Shown: piece after piece, positions 1 to 8,930 of the stretch
How positions within the stretch are numbered: position 1 is the first letter of the stretch
How the letters are laid out: every line of letters starts with the position of its first letter
NCBI GenBank assembly: GCA_023436145.1
Contig: JAEZKP010000031.1
Location: forward strand, 132,486 to 196,485
Direction: 5' to 3'
From: Fibrobacterota bacterium
GTDB taxonomy: Bacteria > Fibrobacterota > Chitinivibrionia > Chitinivibrionales > Chitinispirillaceae
DNA length: 64,000 bases
The notes under the pieces: model-generated
What the model was told of the DNA's origin: nothing
The model's input: the letters and a program-made list of their open reading frames with translations, nothing else
The model's database searches: none
Program-made: the position numbers and the translations under genes

Positions 1-1164
1 TTCACTTTGCACCCTTTCACCACTCTGAAGTTCCCTTAGAGAATTAAAAGGGCCTGTGACCACCTTCTGACCAGGTTTTAAGCCGGATTTTATCTGTATA
101 TATTCCTCTCCTGCAACACCTGTGATTACCGGCACCAGCAATGCAGTTCCATCTTGTACCACAAAAACCGCTTCTGTCTGTCCCTTATCTTTCAACTCTA
201 TATTACCATTTCCATTTCTGAAATCGGAAAGCTGATCGACGGGACGGGTTAATACCGATTGAATAGGAACCATTACTACATTCTTTAGTTCCGCAGTGAT
301 GATTTCACTGGTAGCGGTCATTCCGGTTTTAAGCTCAGAAACAGTATCTTCAATAAGGATGCTTATATTATAATTGACAGCATTATCCTGCTCGAACTCC
401 TGATCTTCTGCGGCATAACCTATTTCATGCACCGAACCTTTAAAACGTTTCTCCGGTAGCGCTTCCACTTCAATGATTGCTCTTTGGCCCATTTTTACTT
501 TTGCAATATCTGCCTCATCTACCTGACTTTCCACTTCCATTCTTGACATATCGGCTACCACCATAAGTTTTGTTCCAGGGTTATTTAAGGTCCCGGTGAT
601 TACATTTTCTCCTGGTTCAACATTGATCTGAATGATTGTACCCTGTATAGGAGAGGTTATTCTGGTTTTTTGAAGCTGATCTAATGCCTGCTCAAGATTA
701 GCTTTTGCTTCCTTAACCTGTGCCTGGCTCAGAAGGTGATTGGTTCTTGCAGTTTGATATTCCTGTTCTGAAATTAACTCTGATTTGTATAATTGTTTTG
801 CCCGGTTCCACTGAGAACTGGCCTGTTCCAGATTTGCCTTCGCCACATCCAGACCTGCCTGCGCTCTACGTACCTGTGCTCTGAATTCGGCAGGATCAAT
901 CTGTAATAAAATCTCCCCTTTTTTTACATCCTGACCCTCTTTAACCAATAACTGCTGAACTATACCACTTATCGAGGATGATATTTGCACTTCTGTGAGC
1001 GGACGCACTGTTCCGGGAGCAGAGATAGTGGAAGTCAGATCACCCTGAACTACTTCGGAGATGCTTACCTTGACAGCAGATGCAGCTCTCCTAAAAAGAA
1101 GATAGGCTGTAATAACAGCAAATGTAAGCAATATCAGAATCAATATTCTTTTATTCAGTTTCAC
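1..1164 (-). CDS. HlyD/MacA-type periplasmic adaptor subunit (3' end outside window)
   Basis: Periplasmic adaptor (membrane fusion protein) linking an inner-membrane pump to an outer-membrane TolC channel. I translated 388 codons from a GTG at 1164-1162; the C-terminus lies beyond the left edge. One N-terminal membrane segment (about residues 5-23) is followed by a biotinyl-lipoyl-like half motif (VKEGQDVKKGEILLQID), an alpha-helical hairpin rich in Gln/Ala, a second lipoyl half (ITSPIQGTIIQINVEPGENV) and beta-barrel sequence (GQRAIIEVEALPEKRFKGSV). This is the MacA/HlyD order. The GTG lies only 4 bases after the TolC stop, with GGAGAG inside the TolC end as ribosome site, so the two are one operon. 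The pump gene (MacB ABC or RND) is expected just outside the window; which type cannot be told. Confidence 0.9.
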   Translation of the reverse strand, partial: MKLNKRILILILLTFAVITAYLLFRRAASAVKVSISEVVQGDLTSTISAPGTVRPLTEVQISSSISGIVQQLLVKEGQDVKKGEILLQIDPAEFRAQVRRAQAGLDVAKANLEQASSQWNRAKQLYKSELISEQEYQTARTNHLLSQAQVKEAKANLEQALDQLQKTRITSPIQGTIIQINVEPGENVITGTLNNPGTKLMVVADMSRMEVESQVDEADIAKVKMGQRAIIEVEALPEKRFKGSVHEIGYAAEDQEFEQDNAVNYNISILIEDTVSELKTGMTATSEIITAELKNVVMVPIQSVLTRPVDQLSDFRNGNGNIELKDKGQTEAVFVVQDGTALLVPVITGVAGEEYIQIKSGLKPGQKVVTGPFNSLRELQSGERVQSE

Positions 1165-1168
1165 TCTT

Positions 1169-2494
1169 TTACCACTCTCCCAGTAATTGCAGAATTTTTG
1201 CAGATGCCAGATAATAAGAAGTTATTATCTGCACAGCCTGTTGCTGTGCCTCATTGAAATTGACCTGACTGATGAGTAGCTCTTCAGATGAAGCAGCCCC
1301 TAGCCGGTACTGCTCCTGCCTCAACCGGAACTCCTCGATAGCCTGCTCTTTCAGAAGACTTACTGTTAAAAGAGCATCTCTACTTGATTTTAGATTGCTG
1401 TAAGCCTGATGCATCTGTTCTATTGCAGTGTTAAGAGTGATATCCAGATCTGCAGCGGATGTTTCTATCTGTGTTGATGATTCTCTTAATCGTCCATACC
1501 ATCGCAACCCTTCAAAAATAGTCCACTGCAGCTGCATTCCCAGGCTCCAGAAATCTCTTAAATTGTCAAATAATTGAGGTCCGGAGTATCCATAAATGAA
1601 AAACCCGTTTATAGTGGGTACTTTCTGCAGTTTTATGGAAAGATGATTTTGCTTCTGTGCTTCTAAAGAAAGTTTTGAATATTTATAGGAGGGATTCTTC
1701 TGCACCACCAGTTTTAATAACGAATCTTCTGAGGGCAGCGCAGTATTGATGTCCGGAAATTTTAATGAGGTATCGATAGAAAAAGGGTAGGAAATACCTA
1801 AATAATTGGCCAGACTTCTTTTCCCGATCTCGATATTGCTGGTTGCTTCTATCAGTTCCACTCTGAATTGTGATAAACCTACCTGTACTCTCAAAAGTTC
1901 GGGTCTGCTGATACCACCAAGCCTGAACCGTTCTTCGGCGACCTCAACCTGCTCGATCCCCTGTTTTACTGAGGCTTCAATGACCGATACAGTGCGGTAC
2001 ATACGTACAAGCTCATAAAATGCTTGTTTAACGTTGTATACCAGTTCTGCTCTGGCTGACAAATAACTGAATTCTGCTGCCTGGGAAATTGTGCCGGTTT
2101 GTTTCAATTGGATCCAGGATGAAGCATCTACAATACTTTGACTTATGCTTAAGTTCAGTTCAAAGTTATCACTGGTTGTTATATCGGTTATGCCCTGTTC
2201 AGTTAAAGGATTAATCACCAGCTCATCACCTGCAGGCATCCGGGCATATTCAGAGGAAAGCTGGACCTGAGGTAATAATGCACCTAGTGTAGAATATAAA
2301 GTACTTAAGGTCTGCAGGCGTTCACCTGCTGCCCTTTTGGAATAGGGACTCTTTTCCAGTGCAATTTTAACACATTCCTCCAGTCCCATCTCATATTCAA
2401 CACTCTGCCCATTTACAGAACAAACTGCTGCCCCAATGCAGATAATAATTTGGCTGGCTGTTAGAAACCCTCTTTTGTCCCGTTTCTTCCACAT
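1169..2494 (-). CDS. TolC family outer-membrane efflux protein
   Basis: Outer-membrane channel of a tripartite efflux system, 441 residues, within the usual TolC range. A hydrophobic N-terminal stretch (about residues 10-29, ending near SVNGQS) looks like a signal peptide. Two internally similar halves carry long Gln/Glu/Ala-rich helices typical of the outer-membrane efflux protein (OEP) family: the first around residues 150-215 ends in ERFRLGGISRPELLRVQVGL, and its counterpart near the C-terminus reads EQYRLGAASSEELLISQVNF. It is the first gene of the operon with the HlyD protein, which starts 4 bases after its stop. The substrate cannot be predicted. Confidence 0.92.
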   Translation of the reverse strand: MWKKRDKRGFLTASQIIICIGAAVCSVNGQSVEYEMGLEECVKIALEKSPYSKRAAGERLQTLSTLYSTLGALLPQVQLSSEYARMPAGDELVINPLTEQGITDITTSDNFELNLSISQSIVDASSWIQLKQTGTISQAAEFSYLSARAELVYNVKQAFYELVRMYRTVSVIEASVKQGIEQVEVAEERFRLGGISRPELLRVQVGLSQFRVELIEATSNIEIGKRSLANYLGISYPFSIDTSLKFPDINTALPSEDSLLKLVVQKNPSYKYSKLSLEAQKQNHLSIKLQKVPTINGFFIYGYSGPQLFDNLRDFWSLGMQLQWTIFEGLRWYGRLRESSTQIETSAADLDITLNTAIEQMHQAYSNLKSSRDALLTVSLLKEQAIEEFRLRQEQYRLGAASSEELLISQVNFNEAQQQAVQIITSYYLASAKILQLLGEW

Positions 2495-2638
2495 ATTCCG
2501 GAAAATCGCAATGGTTATGCCAAAAGCTTTAAATATCTGGAAAACGACAGGAAATTTCTTAAAAAAAGTGGCACTTAATTTGTGGTGAAAATACCAGTCA
2601 TTCTATCGAATTCTACTTTTTCTTGAAAAACGTTTTTT

Positions 2639-2980
2639 ATGAATAACCTGATAGCTTTATCCATGGTTGCTGGCACTCTACTGGAAACCAGCGGAATTAT
2701 AGTTATTCTGATTAGTGCACTTTATTCATTTTTGCTGGCTTTTAATTGTTTGCTAAAAGGTAAAAACAAAAATGAAATATTTACCACTTTTCGCAGGACA
2801 CTGGGCAGTGGTATTCTATTGGGGTTGGAATTTCTGGTAGCTGGAGATATCATCCGTACCGTAGCCGTGGAACCTTCAATTTCCAGTGTAGCAGTATTGG
2901 GGGCAATTGTGTTAATACGAACATTTCTAAGCTTTACACTAGAAGTAGAGATGAGTGGAAAGTGGCCCTGGCAAAAATAA
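2639..2980 (+). CDS. DUF1622 family membrane protein
   Basis: Small inner-membrane protein of 113 residues matching the DUF1622 family in length and pattern. Three hydrophobic segments are visible (about residues 12-38, 55-75 and 80-98). The family hallmark LGLEFLVAGDIIRTVAVEP and a C-terminal FLSFTLEVEMSGKWPWQ are present. The function of the family is unknown. It is transcribed divergently from the TolC gene, with about 145 bases between them that should hold both promoters. A perfect palindrome follows the stop at 2997-3015. Confidence 0.85.
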   Translation: MNNLIALSMVAGTLLETSGIIVILISALYSFLLAFNCLLKGKNKNEIFTTFRRTLGSGILLGLEFLVAGDIIRTVAVEPSISSVAVLGAIVLIRTFLSFTLEVEMSGKWPWQK

Positions 2981-2996
2981 TTCCATCTTTTTCTTT

Positions 2997-3015
2997 CCCA
3001 GTTTATCAAACTGGG
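2997..3015 (+). terminator. Perfect 8-bp hairpin after the DUF1622 gene
   Basis: CCCAGTTT-ATC-AAACTGGG forms a perfect stem with a 3-base loop, 17 bases after the DUF1622 stop. No uninterrupted T-run follows directly (a short one comes about 15 bases later), so termination is plausible but not certain; it could be a protein-binding palindrome. Confidence 0.35.
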
Positions 3016-3205
3016 CAATTCTTGTGCTTTTTGAAGAACCAGCTTTCCCAATTTGATAGGTTGTTCTCCAAAAAAAGCACTACTTATTTGCCTAGAACCA
3101 GCTGTTTTTAAGGATATTCCTTCAAATAAAAATGGCACTGAAGTTGCCACAAGTTCATTGCTGGCTTAATTTTATGAATAAAAATAACCTTGGGAGAAAT
3201 AGCTG

Positions 3206-3265
3206 ATGAATACTAGTGATTTTCTGGTAGACCGGCTCTATGGATGGAGAATCCACAAAATATAG
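3206..3265 (+). pseudogene. 5' remnant of a thiamine-diphosphate enzyme gene
   Basis: A 19-codon frame starts MNTSDFLVDRLYGWRIH and then stops. It matches the first 17 residues of the intact thiamine-diphosphate enzyme at 12450 (MNTSDFLIERLYQWGIH) at 13 of 17 positions, with about 40 of 51 bases identical. It has its own ribosome site (GGGAG at 3191-3195). Homology ends at codon 17-18. The start codon of the following prenyl synthase lies inside the remnant in another frame. The likely history is a duplicated or older copy whose body was deleted, leaving its start region fused to a new gene. The short frame may still be translated as a leader. Confidence 0.6.
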
Positions 3266-4329
3266 ACTCCGACATCTTTTACCAGCAGGTATCAATGTCC
3301 ATTATAAAAACACTGCACCAGATTATAAACAATTCCATTTACCAGCTTATTAATCAGATTATGATACGGTCGGGATTAAGTAAAAGATCTCAGCAACTTT
3401 CCAGATTGATTTCAGAGTACTGCCTTCGTGATGGCAAACGAATCAGGTCTACTCTATTTTCTTTATCTTACCTTAATCGGATGGTAAGTCCATGTAAAAA
3501 TTTTTTTACCGGAGCTGCAGCACTGGAGCTTTTTCATCTTTTCGCACTTATTCAGGATGATGTGATAGATAATTCGGACACCCGCAGGGCAATGCCATCG
3601 CTACACAAAATTATTGGAAGCTTTTATGGAAATATTCCAGAAAAAAAGGCTCAGGACCTTGCTATTATCTTTTCGGATATTCTTTACAGTGCTGCAATGG
3701 AAGCTTTTTTACAGATTGAGGAGCAGCCTGGAAAAAAAGAGATGGCTTTAAAAACGATTCTCAATTCTGCAGTGGACACCGGAAGCGGCCAGTTTCTGGA
3801 ATTGCATTATTCGTTGCAAAATTTTGAAGTATTTACTCTGGATGATGTGTATGAAATTTATGACCGTAAGACTGGTAGATATACCTTTTGTGGTCCCCTG
3901 GCAGCCGGGGCTCAACTTGCCGGTGCAAATGAATCCGAAATTGAAGCTCTCCACCTGATTGGTTTATATATGGGGAGGGCCTATCAGATTTACGATGATC
4001 TTTGCGATTGTTCAAATGTGGATCTTTCCATTGGCTTTCCTTCTGATATAGTGGAAAACAGGAAAACAATTCTCGTTTGGCATCTGATAAATTATGGGCC
4101 ACCAGAGGCAAAAAGAGCTATAGAGGAGCTGAATTCAAATCGTTCGGAGAAATCTATCTCATCTTTATTAGGTATGTTTGAGAGGTATGGTTCATTACAG
4201 TTTGCATCGGAACAGATGAGCTGTCTTTGTGAAAAAGCATTTGCAGCCTTGACTGATAGCTGGTTTCAAAATGGCTCAGAACATATAAAAAAATTCATTA
4301 CAGAACTGATTTATTTTAACACCAGGTGA
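3244..4329 (+). CDS. Polyprenyl (isoprenyl) diphosphate synthase
   Basis: Trans-isoprenyl diphosphate synthase condensing isopentenyl diphosphate onto an allylic diphosphate, 361 residues. The family motifs are all present: DGKRIR (about 63-68), the first Asp-rich motif DDVID at 105-109 followed by TRR, and the second Asp-rich motif DDLCD at 251-255. Chain length is not predictable by eye. The start is uncertain: ATG 3244 overlaps the remnant of a thiamine-diphosphate enzyme gene, and ATG 3295 (MSIIKTLHQ) is an alternative. A UbiA prenyltransferase follows after 4 bases, so the two probably make and then transfer a prenyl chain. Confidence 0.9.
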   Translation: MENPQNIDSDIFYQQVSMSIIKTLHQIINNSIYQLINQIMIRSGLSKRSQQLSRLISEYCLRDGKRIRSTLFSLSYLNRMVSPCKNFFTGAAALELFHLFALIQDDVIDNSDTRRAMPSLHKIIGSFYGNIPEKKAQDLAIIFSDILYSAAMEAFLQIEEQPGKKEMALKTILNSAVDTGSGQFLELHYSLQNFEVFTLDDVYEIYDRKTGRYTFCGPLAAGAQLAGANESEIEALHLIGLYMGRAYQIYDDLCDCSNVDLSIGFPSDIVENRKTILVWHLINYGPPEAKRAIEELNSNRSEKSISSLLGMFERYGSLQFASEQMSCLCEKAFAALTDSWFQNGSEHIKKFITELIYFNTR

Positions 4330-4333
4330 TCTT

Positions 4334-5248
4334 ATGAATTCGTTAAGAAAATGCATATTTGTTCTCTTTTATACTTCAAAACCGGTATTCCTTATTCTTA
4401 CCGTAGTATGTGTTTTTTTAGGGGTTGCTTTCGCATTGAGTAGTGGTTTTGTTTTGCAGCTTAAACACCTGTCACTGGTGATAATTGGTGCCTTTGCGGC
4501 GCATGTGGCAGTAAATGTTTTCAATGAATATTTCGATTTTAAATCAGGTCTGGATTCTATGACTACCAAAACAAAGTTCAGTGGCGGAAGCGGATCTCTT
4601 CAGAAATTCCCGGAAATGGTCAGTTTAGTCTTCACTTTCGCTATTCTGAATCTGATAGTGGTTCTTCTGGTTGCACTGTATTTTTTCAAAGTCTACGGTT
4701 TAATTATTTTTTTGCCATTTATTCCAGGTGTGCTTTCAATAGTTTTTTACTCTTGCTTTATAATTAAAAGGCCATTTTTATGTTTATTTGCCCCTGGAAT
4801 TGGTTTTGGCTTTTCTATGATTTGGGGAATTTACATCGCCTTAACCGGTTCCCTCTGCCCTGCTATCGTATTTATTTCACTATTACCATTCTTTCTGGTA
4901 AACAACCTTCTTCTACTGAATCAATTTCCCGATATGGAAGCAGACAGTATCACAGGACGAAAGAATTTGGTTATACTTTATGGCAGAAGAATTTCGCTAC
5001 AGATTTACCGACTCTTTATGATCTGTGGAGTTATAGTAATCATTGCATCTTCAATTTTAAGATACATTCCTTTTATTTCACTTACTGGAGTGCTTCCCAT
5101 TATTTTTGCATTAGCCAAAGTGGAGATGATAAAAAATTGCCTTGAGATAAGATCTAATCTGATATCACTTCTAAGTACAAATGTTTTTGTTGTGCTCTCT
5201 GCTCCTTCAATAGTAGGTACCGGATTGCTTTTCAGTTCATTCCGTTAA
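4334..5248 (+). CDS. UbiA-family prenyltransferase (MenA-like)
   Basis: Integral membrane aromatic prenyltransferase, 304 residues with about eight or nine hydrophobic segments. The two Asp-rich motifs of the UbiA superfamily are visible: N64-x3-D68-x5-D74 (NEYFDFKSGLD) and N196-x3-D200-x3-D204 (NQFPDMEAD). The phrase NEYFDFKSGLD followed by a Gly/Ser-rich stretch resembles MenA-type 1,4-dihydroxy-2-naphthoate prenyltransferases, but no other menaquinone gene is near, so the aromatic acceptor is unknown. It follows the prenyl synthase by 4 bases and probably uses its product. Confidence 0.88.
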   Translation: MNSLRKCIFVLFYTSKPVFLILTVVCVFLGVAFALSSGFVLQLKHLSLVIIGAFAAHVAVNVFNEYFDFKSGLDSMTTKTKFSGGSGSLQKFPEMVSLVFTFAILNLIVVLLVALYFFKVYGLIIFLPFIPGVLSIVFYSCFIIKRPFLCLFAPGIGFGFSMIWGIYIALTGSLCPAIVFISLLPFFLVNNLLLLNQFPDMEADSITGRKNLVILYGRRISLQIYRLFMICGVIVIIASSILRYIPFISLTGVLPIIFALAKVEMIKNCLEIRSNLISLLSTNVFVVLSAPSIVGTGLLFSSFR

Positions 5249-5398
5249 TCCGCCTTGTTTAAGGTGTCTTATTCCAATTCTATTTCTCAAGACAGACATA
5301 CATTCATCAGTTTCATCTGATTTACTTTTTAGTTACTGACAGTTCAGATGGTGTAACATTTGCAGCAAATTATCTAAAAAAGCCATTATACTATATCG

Positions 5399-8320
5399 GT
5401 GTGTCAAATGGATAAGCTGAAAACTTCTTATAAGAAGAATCTTATATACGAACTTCGGGAAACTTTGGAAAAAAATTCCGATTCTGAGGTCCGTTTTGAC
5501 GATGGTAGCAGAGCTCTTTATGCAACTGATGGCTCGAATTATCGTTATTTTCCCATCGGAGTAGTAATCCCTCGTACTACCGAAGGTGCAGTTAAAGCAA
5601 TAAACATCTGTCATGATTTTAATGTCCCTGTTCTTACCCGCGGAGGAGGAACAGCACTGGCCGGGCAGGGGTGTAATGAAGCGGTTCTCATTGATTTCTC
5701 TAAATATGTAAATAAGGTACTGGAGATCGATCCTAAAAACAGAATCGCCAGAGTACAACCAGGGACTATTCTGGATCATTTAAGAGATCCTGCGCAAAAG
5801 CAGTTTAACCTGACCTTCGGACCCGATCCGGCCACTCACACCCACTGCACTCTGGGGGGAATGATCGGAAATAACTCTTGCGGAATCCATTCAGTAATGG
5901 CCGGCAGAACAGTTGATAATATTCGTGAGCTTGAAATATTAACCTATGATGGAATCAGGATGAAAGTAGGAAAAACCTCCGAAGAGCAACTGGAAAGAAT
6001 AATTTCTGAAGGAGGAAGAAAAGCTGAAATTTACAATGGCCTGAGAAAGATTCGGGACAACTATTCTGATTTGATCCGTAAACGGTATCCGGATATTCCC
6101 CGCCGGGTGTCCGGATATAACCTGGATCAATTATTACCGGAAAACGGATTTAATGTTGCAAGAGCATTGACAGGTACAGAAAGCACCTGCATAACCATTC
6201 TGGAAGCTACTTTGGAACTCATATATAGTCCCCCTGGCAGAGCTCTTCTGGTATTGGGATATCCTGACATCTACGAAGCCACTACTCACATTCAACACAT
6301 ATTAGGCTATAAACCTCTTGGGTTGGAAGGCATCGATGAGCAATTAGTTGACTTCATGAGAAGAAAGCAACTTCACCTGAACGATCTGAAATACCTTCCC
6401 GACGGCAAGGGATGGCTTCTGGTGGAATTTGGAGGTGAAAGCCGGAATGAAGCCTTAGCCAATGCAGAAAAAGCCATGGAAAAACTCAAAAAAGAACCGG
6501 CTGCGCCCAGTATGAAACTTTATTCCAATCTTACAGAAGAAAATCACATCTGGGAAATCAGAGAATCCGGTTTAGGTGCCACCGCCAATGTCCCTGGAAT
6601 GCCTTTGTCCTGGCCTGGATGGGAAGATTCCGCTGTACATCCGCAACATCTCAGTCAATATCTTAAGGAATTCAGAAGGCTTCTTGATAAGTACAACTAT
6701 ATCGCTTCTCTCTATGGTCATTTCGGACAAGCATGTGTGCACTGCAGAATCTCTTTTGATTTATTTACAAAAAAAGGTATAAATAATTACCGGTCCTTTA
6801 TAAATGAAGCATCCGATCTGGTACTTAAATTTGAGGGCTCATTTTCAGGAGAGCACGGAGATGGTCAGTCACGCGCAGAGCTTCTGGAAAAAATGTATGG
6901 AACGGAACTGGTAAATGCTTTCCAGCAGTTTAAGCAGCTCTGGGACCCCAATTGGAAGATGAACCCTGGCAAAGTGGTAAAGGCTAATCCTATCATATCC
7001 GGGCTTCGCCTGGGAACATCCTACAATCCCTGGCATCCCCGGACAAACTTCAAATTTACCACTGACAATGGAAGCTTTGCACAAGCTACACTCAGATGTG
7101 TGGGTGTAGGAAAATGCAGGCGTACAGGAAATGCTTTCATGTGCCCCAGTTTCCTGGTCACCCGTGAGGAAGAACATACTACCCGGGGCCGGGCTCGAAT
7201 GCTCTTTGAAATGTTCCAAAGAAATCTTATTGGAAAAAATGGATGGAACACCAAAGAAGTAAAAGAAGCGCTTGATCTTTGTGTTTCTTGCAAAGGATGC
7301 AAAAAAGAGTGCCCGGTCAATGTGGATATGGCTACCTATAAATCTGAATTTCTTTCCCACTATTACCGTTTTCCCAGGCTTCGGCCTCCTCATGCATACG
7401 TCATGGGTCTTATTGGTTATCTGGCACCCATAGCAGCAAAAATGCCTGAAGTTGCCAATCTTTTCACTCAAACTCCAATAATCAGCAATATTTTTAAGCT
7501 GGCAACAGGGATTGCGCAAAAACGGCCATTTCCCAAATTTGCAGATCTTCCATTTACAAGTTGGTTTCCCAGACACCAAAAGAACTATCTTTCCTCTACT
7601 CAAAAAAAAGTTATTCTTTTCCCGGATACCTTTAATAATTTCTTCTGGCCACAAACTCTTAGAGCGGCAACTATTATTCTGGAACACTGGGGGTATCAAG
7701 TTTCTATACCTCAGCATAGAGTACCAGCGGTGCGTCCTCTAATTCATTATGGCATGCTTCACCTTGCTAAATGGGAGCTTAAAAATCTGCTTGCATCCTT
7801 GCGAAAGCAGATCCGTGATGGAATTGAAATAATATTTCTGGAGCCAAGCACTGCTGCAGTTTTTAAAGACGAACTAAATCAGCTTTTTCCTAATGACAAA
7901 GATGCACAGAGATTATCTCAAAATTGCTTTCTGATCTCGGAATTTATTATTCAAGAGAAACCAGATCTTCCCCAAATCAAAAAAAGAGCAATTCTTCACG
8001 GGCATTGTCATGAAAAGGCTGTTCTGGATATGACTGCCACACGCAGCATATTAGCTCAGATGAGTATTCAGTTTTCTGAGCCACAAGAGGGTTGTTGTGG
8101 TATGGCTGGATCTTTTGGCTTTGAAGCGAATCATTATAAATATTCACAAATGATAGCTAACCAGTATCTGATTCCTGCAATAAAAAATAAAGGTAAAGAT
8201 GAGCTGGTTATTGCTAATGGATTCAGTTGCAGAACTCAGATTCTAGATGGAACAAAAGTGATGGCGCTTCATCTGGCAGAAGTAATTGCTCAGGGTTTCG
8301 ACCTCTCATACCATAAGTAA
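5399..8320 (+). CDS. FAD-linked oxidase / Fe-S fusion protein (D-2-hydroxyacid dehydrogenase-like)
   Basis: Large fusion of 973 residues. An N-terminal FAD-binding PCMH-type domain (about 55-280; TRGGGTALAGQG, GGMIGNNSCG) is followed by a FAD-oxidase C-terminal domain (about 300-540; YGHFGQACVHCR, SGEHGDGQ). A two-cluster ferredoxin-like part comes next (CVGVGKCRRTGNAFMCP near 565, CVSCKGCKKECP near 625) and a CCG-type domain at the end (HGHCHEKA, EGCCGMAGSFGFE). This order matches the Dld/YdiJ type of quinone-linked D-lactate or D-2-hydroxyglutarate dehydrogenases; the exact substrate is not readable. The start may be GTG 5399 or ATG 5408 (MDKLKTS); neither has a strong ribosome site. A DUF1990 gene follows 10 bases downstream. 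Confidence 0.9.
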   Translation: MCQMDKLKTSYKKNLIYELRETLEKNSDSEVRFDDGSRALYATDGSNYRYFPIGVVIPRTTEGAVKAINICHDFNVPVLTRGGGTALAGQGCNEAVLIDFSKYVNKVLEIDPKNRIARVQPGTILDHLRDPAQKQFNLTFGPDPATHTHCTLGGMIGNNSCGIHSVMAGRTVDNIRELEILTYDGIRMKVGKTSEEQLERIISEGGRKAEIYNGLRKIRDNYSDLIRKRYPDIPRRVSGYNLDQLLPENGFNVARALTGTESTCITILEATLELIYSPPGRALLVLGYPDIYEATTHIQHILGYKPLGLEGIDEQLVDFMRRKQLHLNDLKYLPDGKGWLLVEFGGESRNEALANAEKAMEKLKKEPAAPSMKLYSNLTEENHIWEIRESGLGATANVPGMPLSWPGWEDSAVHPQHLSQYLKEFRRLLDKYNYIASLYGHFGQACVHCRISFDLFTKKGINNYRSFINEASDLVLKFEGSFSGEHGDGQSRAELLEKMYGTELVNAFQQFKQLWDPNWKMNPGKVVKANPIISGLRLGTSYNPWHPRTNFKFTTDNGSFAQATLRCVGVGKCRRTGNAFMCPSFLVTREEEHTTRGRARMLFEMFQRNLIGKNGWNTKEVKEALDLCVSCKGCKKECPVNVDMATYKSEFLSHYYRFPRLRPPHAYVMGLIGYLAPIAAKMPEVANLFTQTPIISNIFKLATGIAQKRPFPKFADLPFTSWFPRHQKNYLSSTQKKVILFPDTFNNFFWPQTLRAATIILEHWGYQVSIPQHRVPAVRPLIHYGMLHLAKWELKNLLASLRKQIRDGIEIIFLEPSTAAVFKDELNQLFPNDKDAQRLSQNCFLISEFIIQEKPDLPQIKKRAILHGHCHEKAVLDMTATRSILAQMSIQFSEPQEGCCGMAGSFGFEANHYKYSQMIANQYLIPAIKNKGKDELVIANGFSCRTQILDGTKVMALHLAEVIAQGFDLSYHK

Positions 8321-8330
8321 GATTTTTTAT

Positions 8331-8930
8331 ATGATTTTTTTAACAAAGCCCACCAGAGAGAAAATAAAAAATATTCTGATTAGCAGAGCCGGAGCCGCTT
8401 ATACTTATAAAGAAGTAGGAGCTTCTTTTACAGAAAACACAATCCCTTCGGGTTTTTCGGTTTCCAGGTACTGTAGGTTTATCGGATATGGTAACCATCT
8501 TTTTAACATCGCTTCCACCGGAATCTCAACCTGTGTAATGTATGAACTCCCCTTTACAGAATTCCATTTAATTAACAATTCAAAAACACCGGAAAAGGGT
8601 GCTATAATGGCAGTTGCAGCCAGACATTTCGGATTATGGTCTGTTAATCCAGTAAGAATCGTATATAAAGGTGAGCATTTCGATAATGGTGAACATTTTT
8701 TTTCTTTAGCGGTGGGAACCCTTAGCGGTCATGAAGAAAGTGGCGAAGAAAAATTCACTACACGTCTATCAAAGGATAACCGGGTGTTTTATGAAGTTTA
8801 TTCGTTTCACAAGCCCTCAAGGCTGATATTAAAAATCGCTTACCCTGTAGTTAATCTGGTGCTTAAAAGGTTTTACCTTTACTCTGCTGAAGCAATAATA
8901 AAGTATTGCAAGAAATTTGCTGATTTATAA
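8331..8930 (+). CDS. DUF1990 family protein
   Basis: 199-residue soluble protein of the DUF1990 family. Family features are EVGAS near the N-terminus, PSGFSVSRYCRFIGYG, the central FSLAVGTLSGHEESGEEKF and a C-terminal KPSRLILKIAYP segment. The role of the family is not established. I chose ATG 8331, 10 bases after the preceding stop, because longer versions would overlap the previous gene. The last 6 bases overlap the convergent SDR gene. Confidence 0.8.
   Translation: MIFLTKPTREKIKNILISRAGAAYTYKEVGASFTENTIPSGFSVSRYCRFIGYGNHLFNIASTGISTCVMYELPFTEFHLINNSKTPEKGAIMAVAARHFGLWSVNPVRIVYKGEHFDNGEHFFSLAVGTLSGHEESGEEKFTTRLSKDNRVFYEVYSFHKPSRLILKIAYPVVNLVLKRFYLYSAEAIIKYCKKFADL

Noticed and set aside
2722..3150. 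A 142-codon frame on the - strand opposite the DUF1622 gene
   Set aside because: It is a shadow of the DUF1622 gene, which has clear family motifs on the other strand; the sequence is basic and Ser-rich without hydrophobic order.
6869..7717. A 282-codon frame on the - strand
   Set aside because: It lies wholly inside the FAD/Fe-S fusion gene, whose Cys motifs are in the opposite frame; Phe/Lys/Cys-rich shadow translation.
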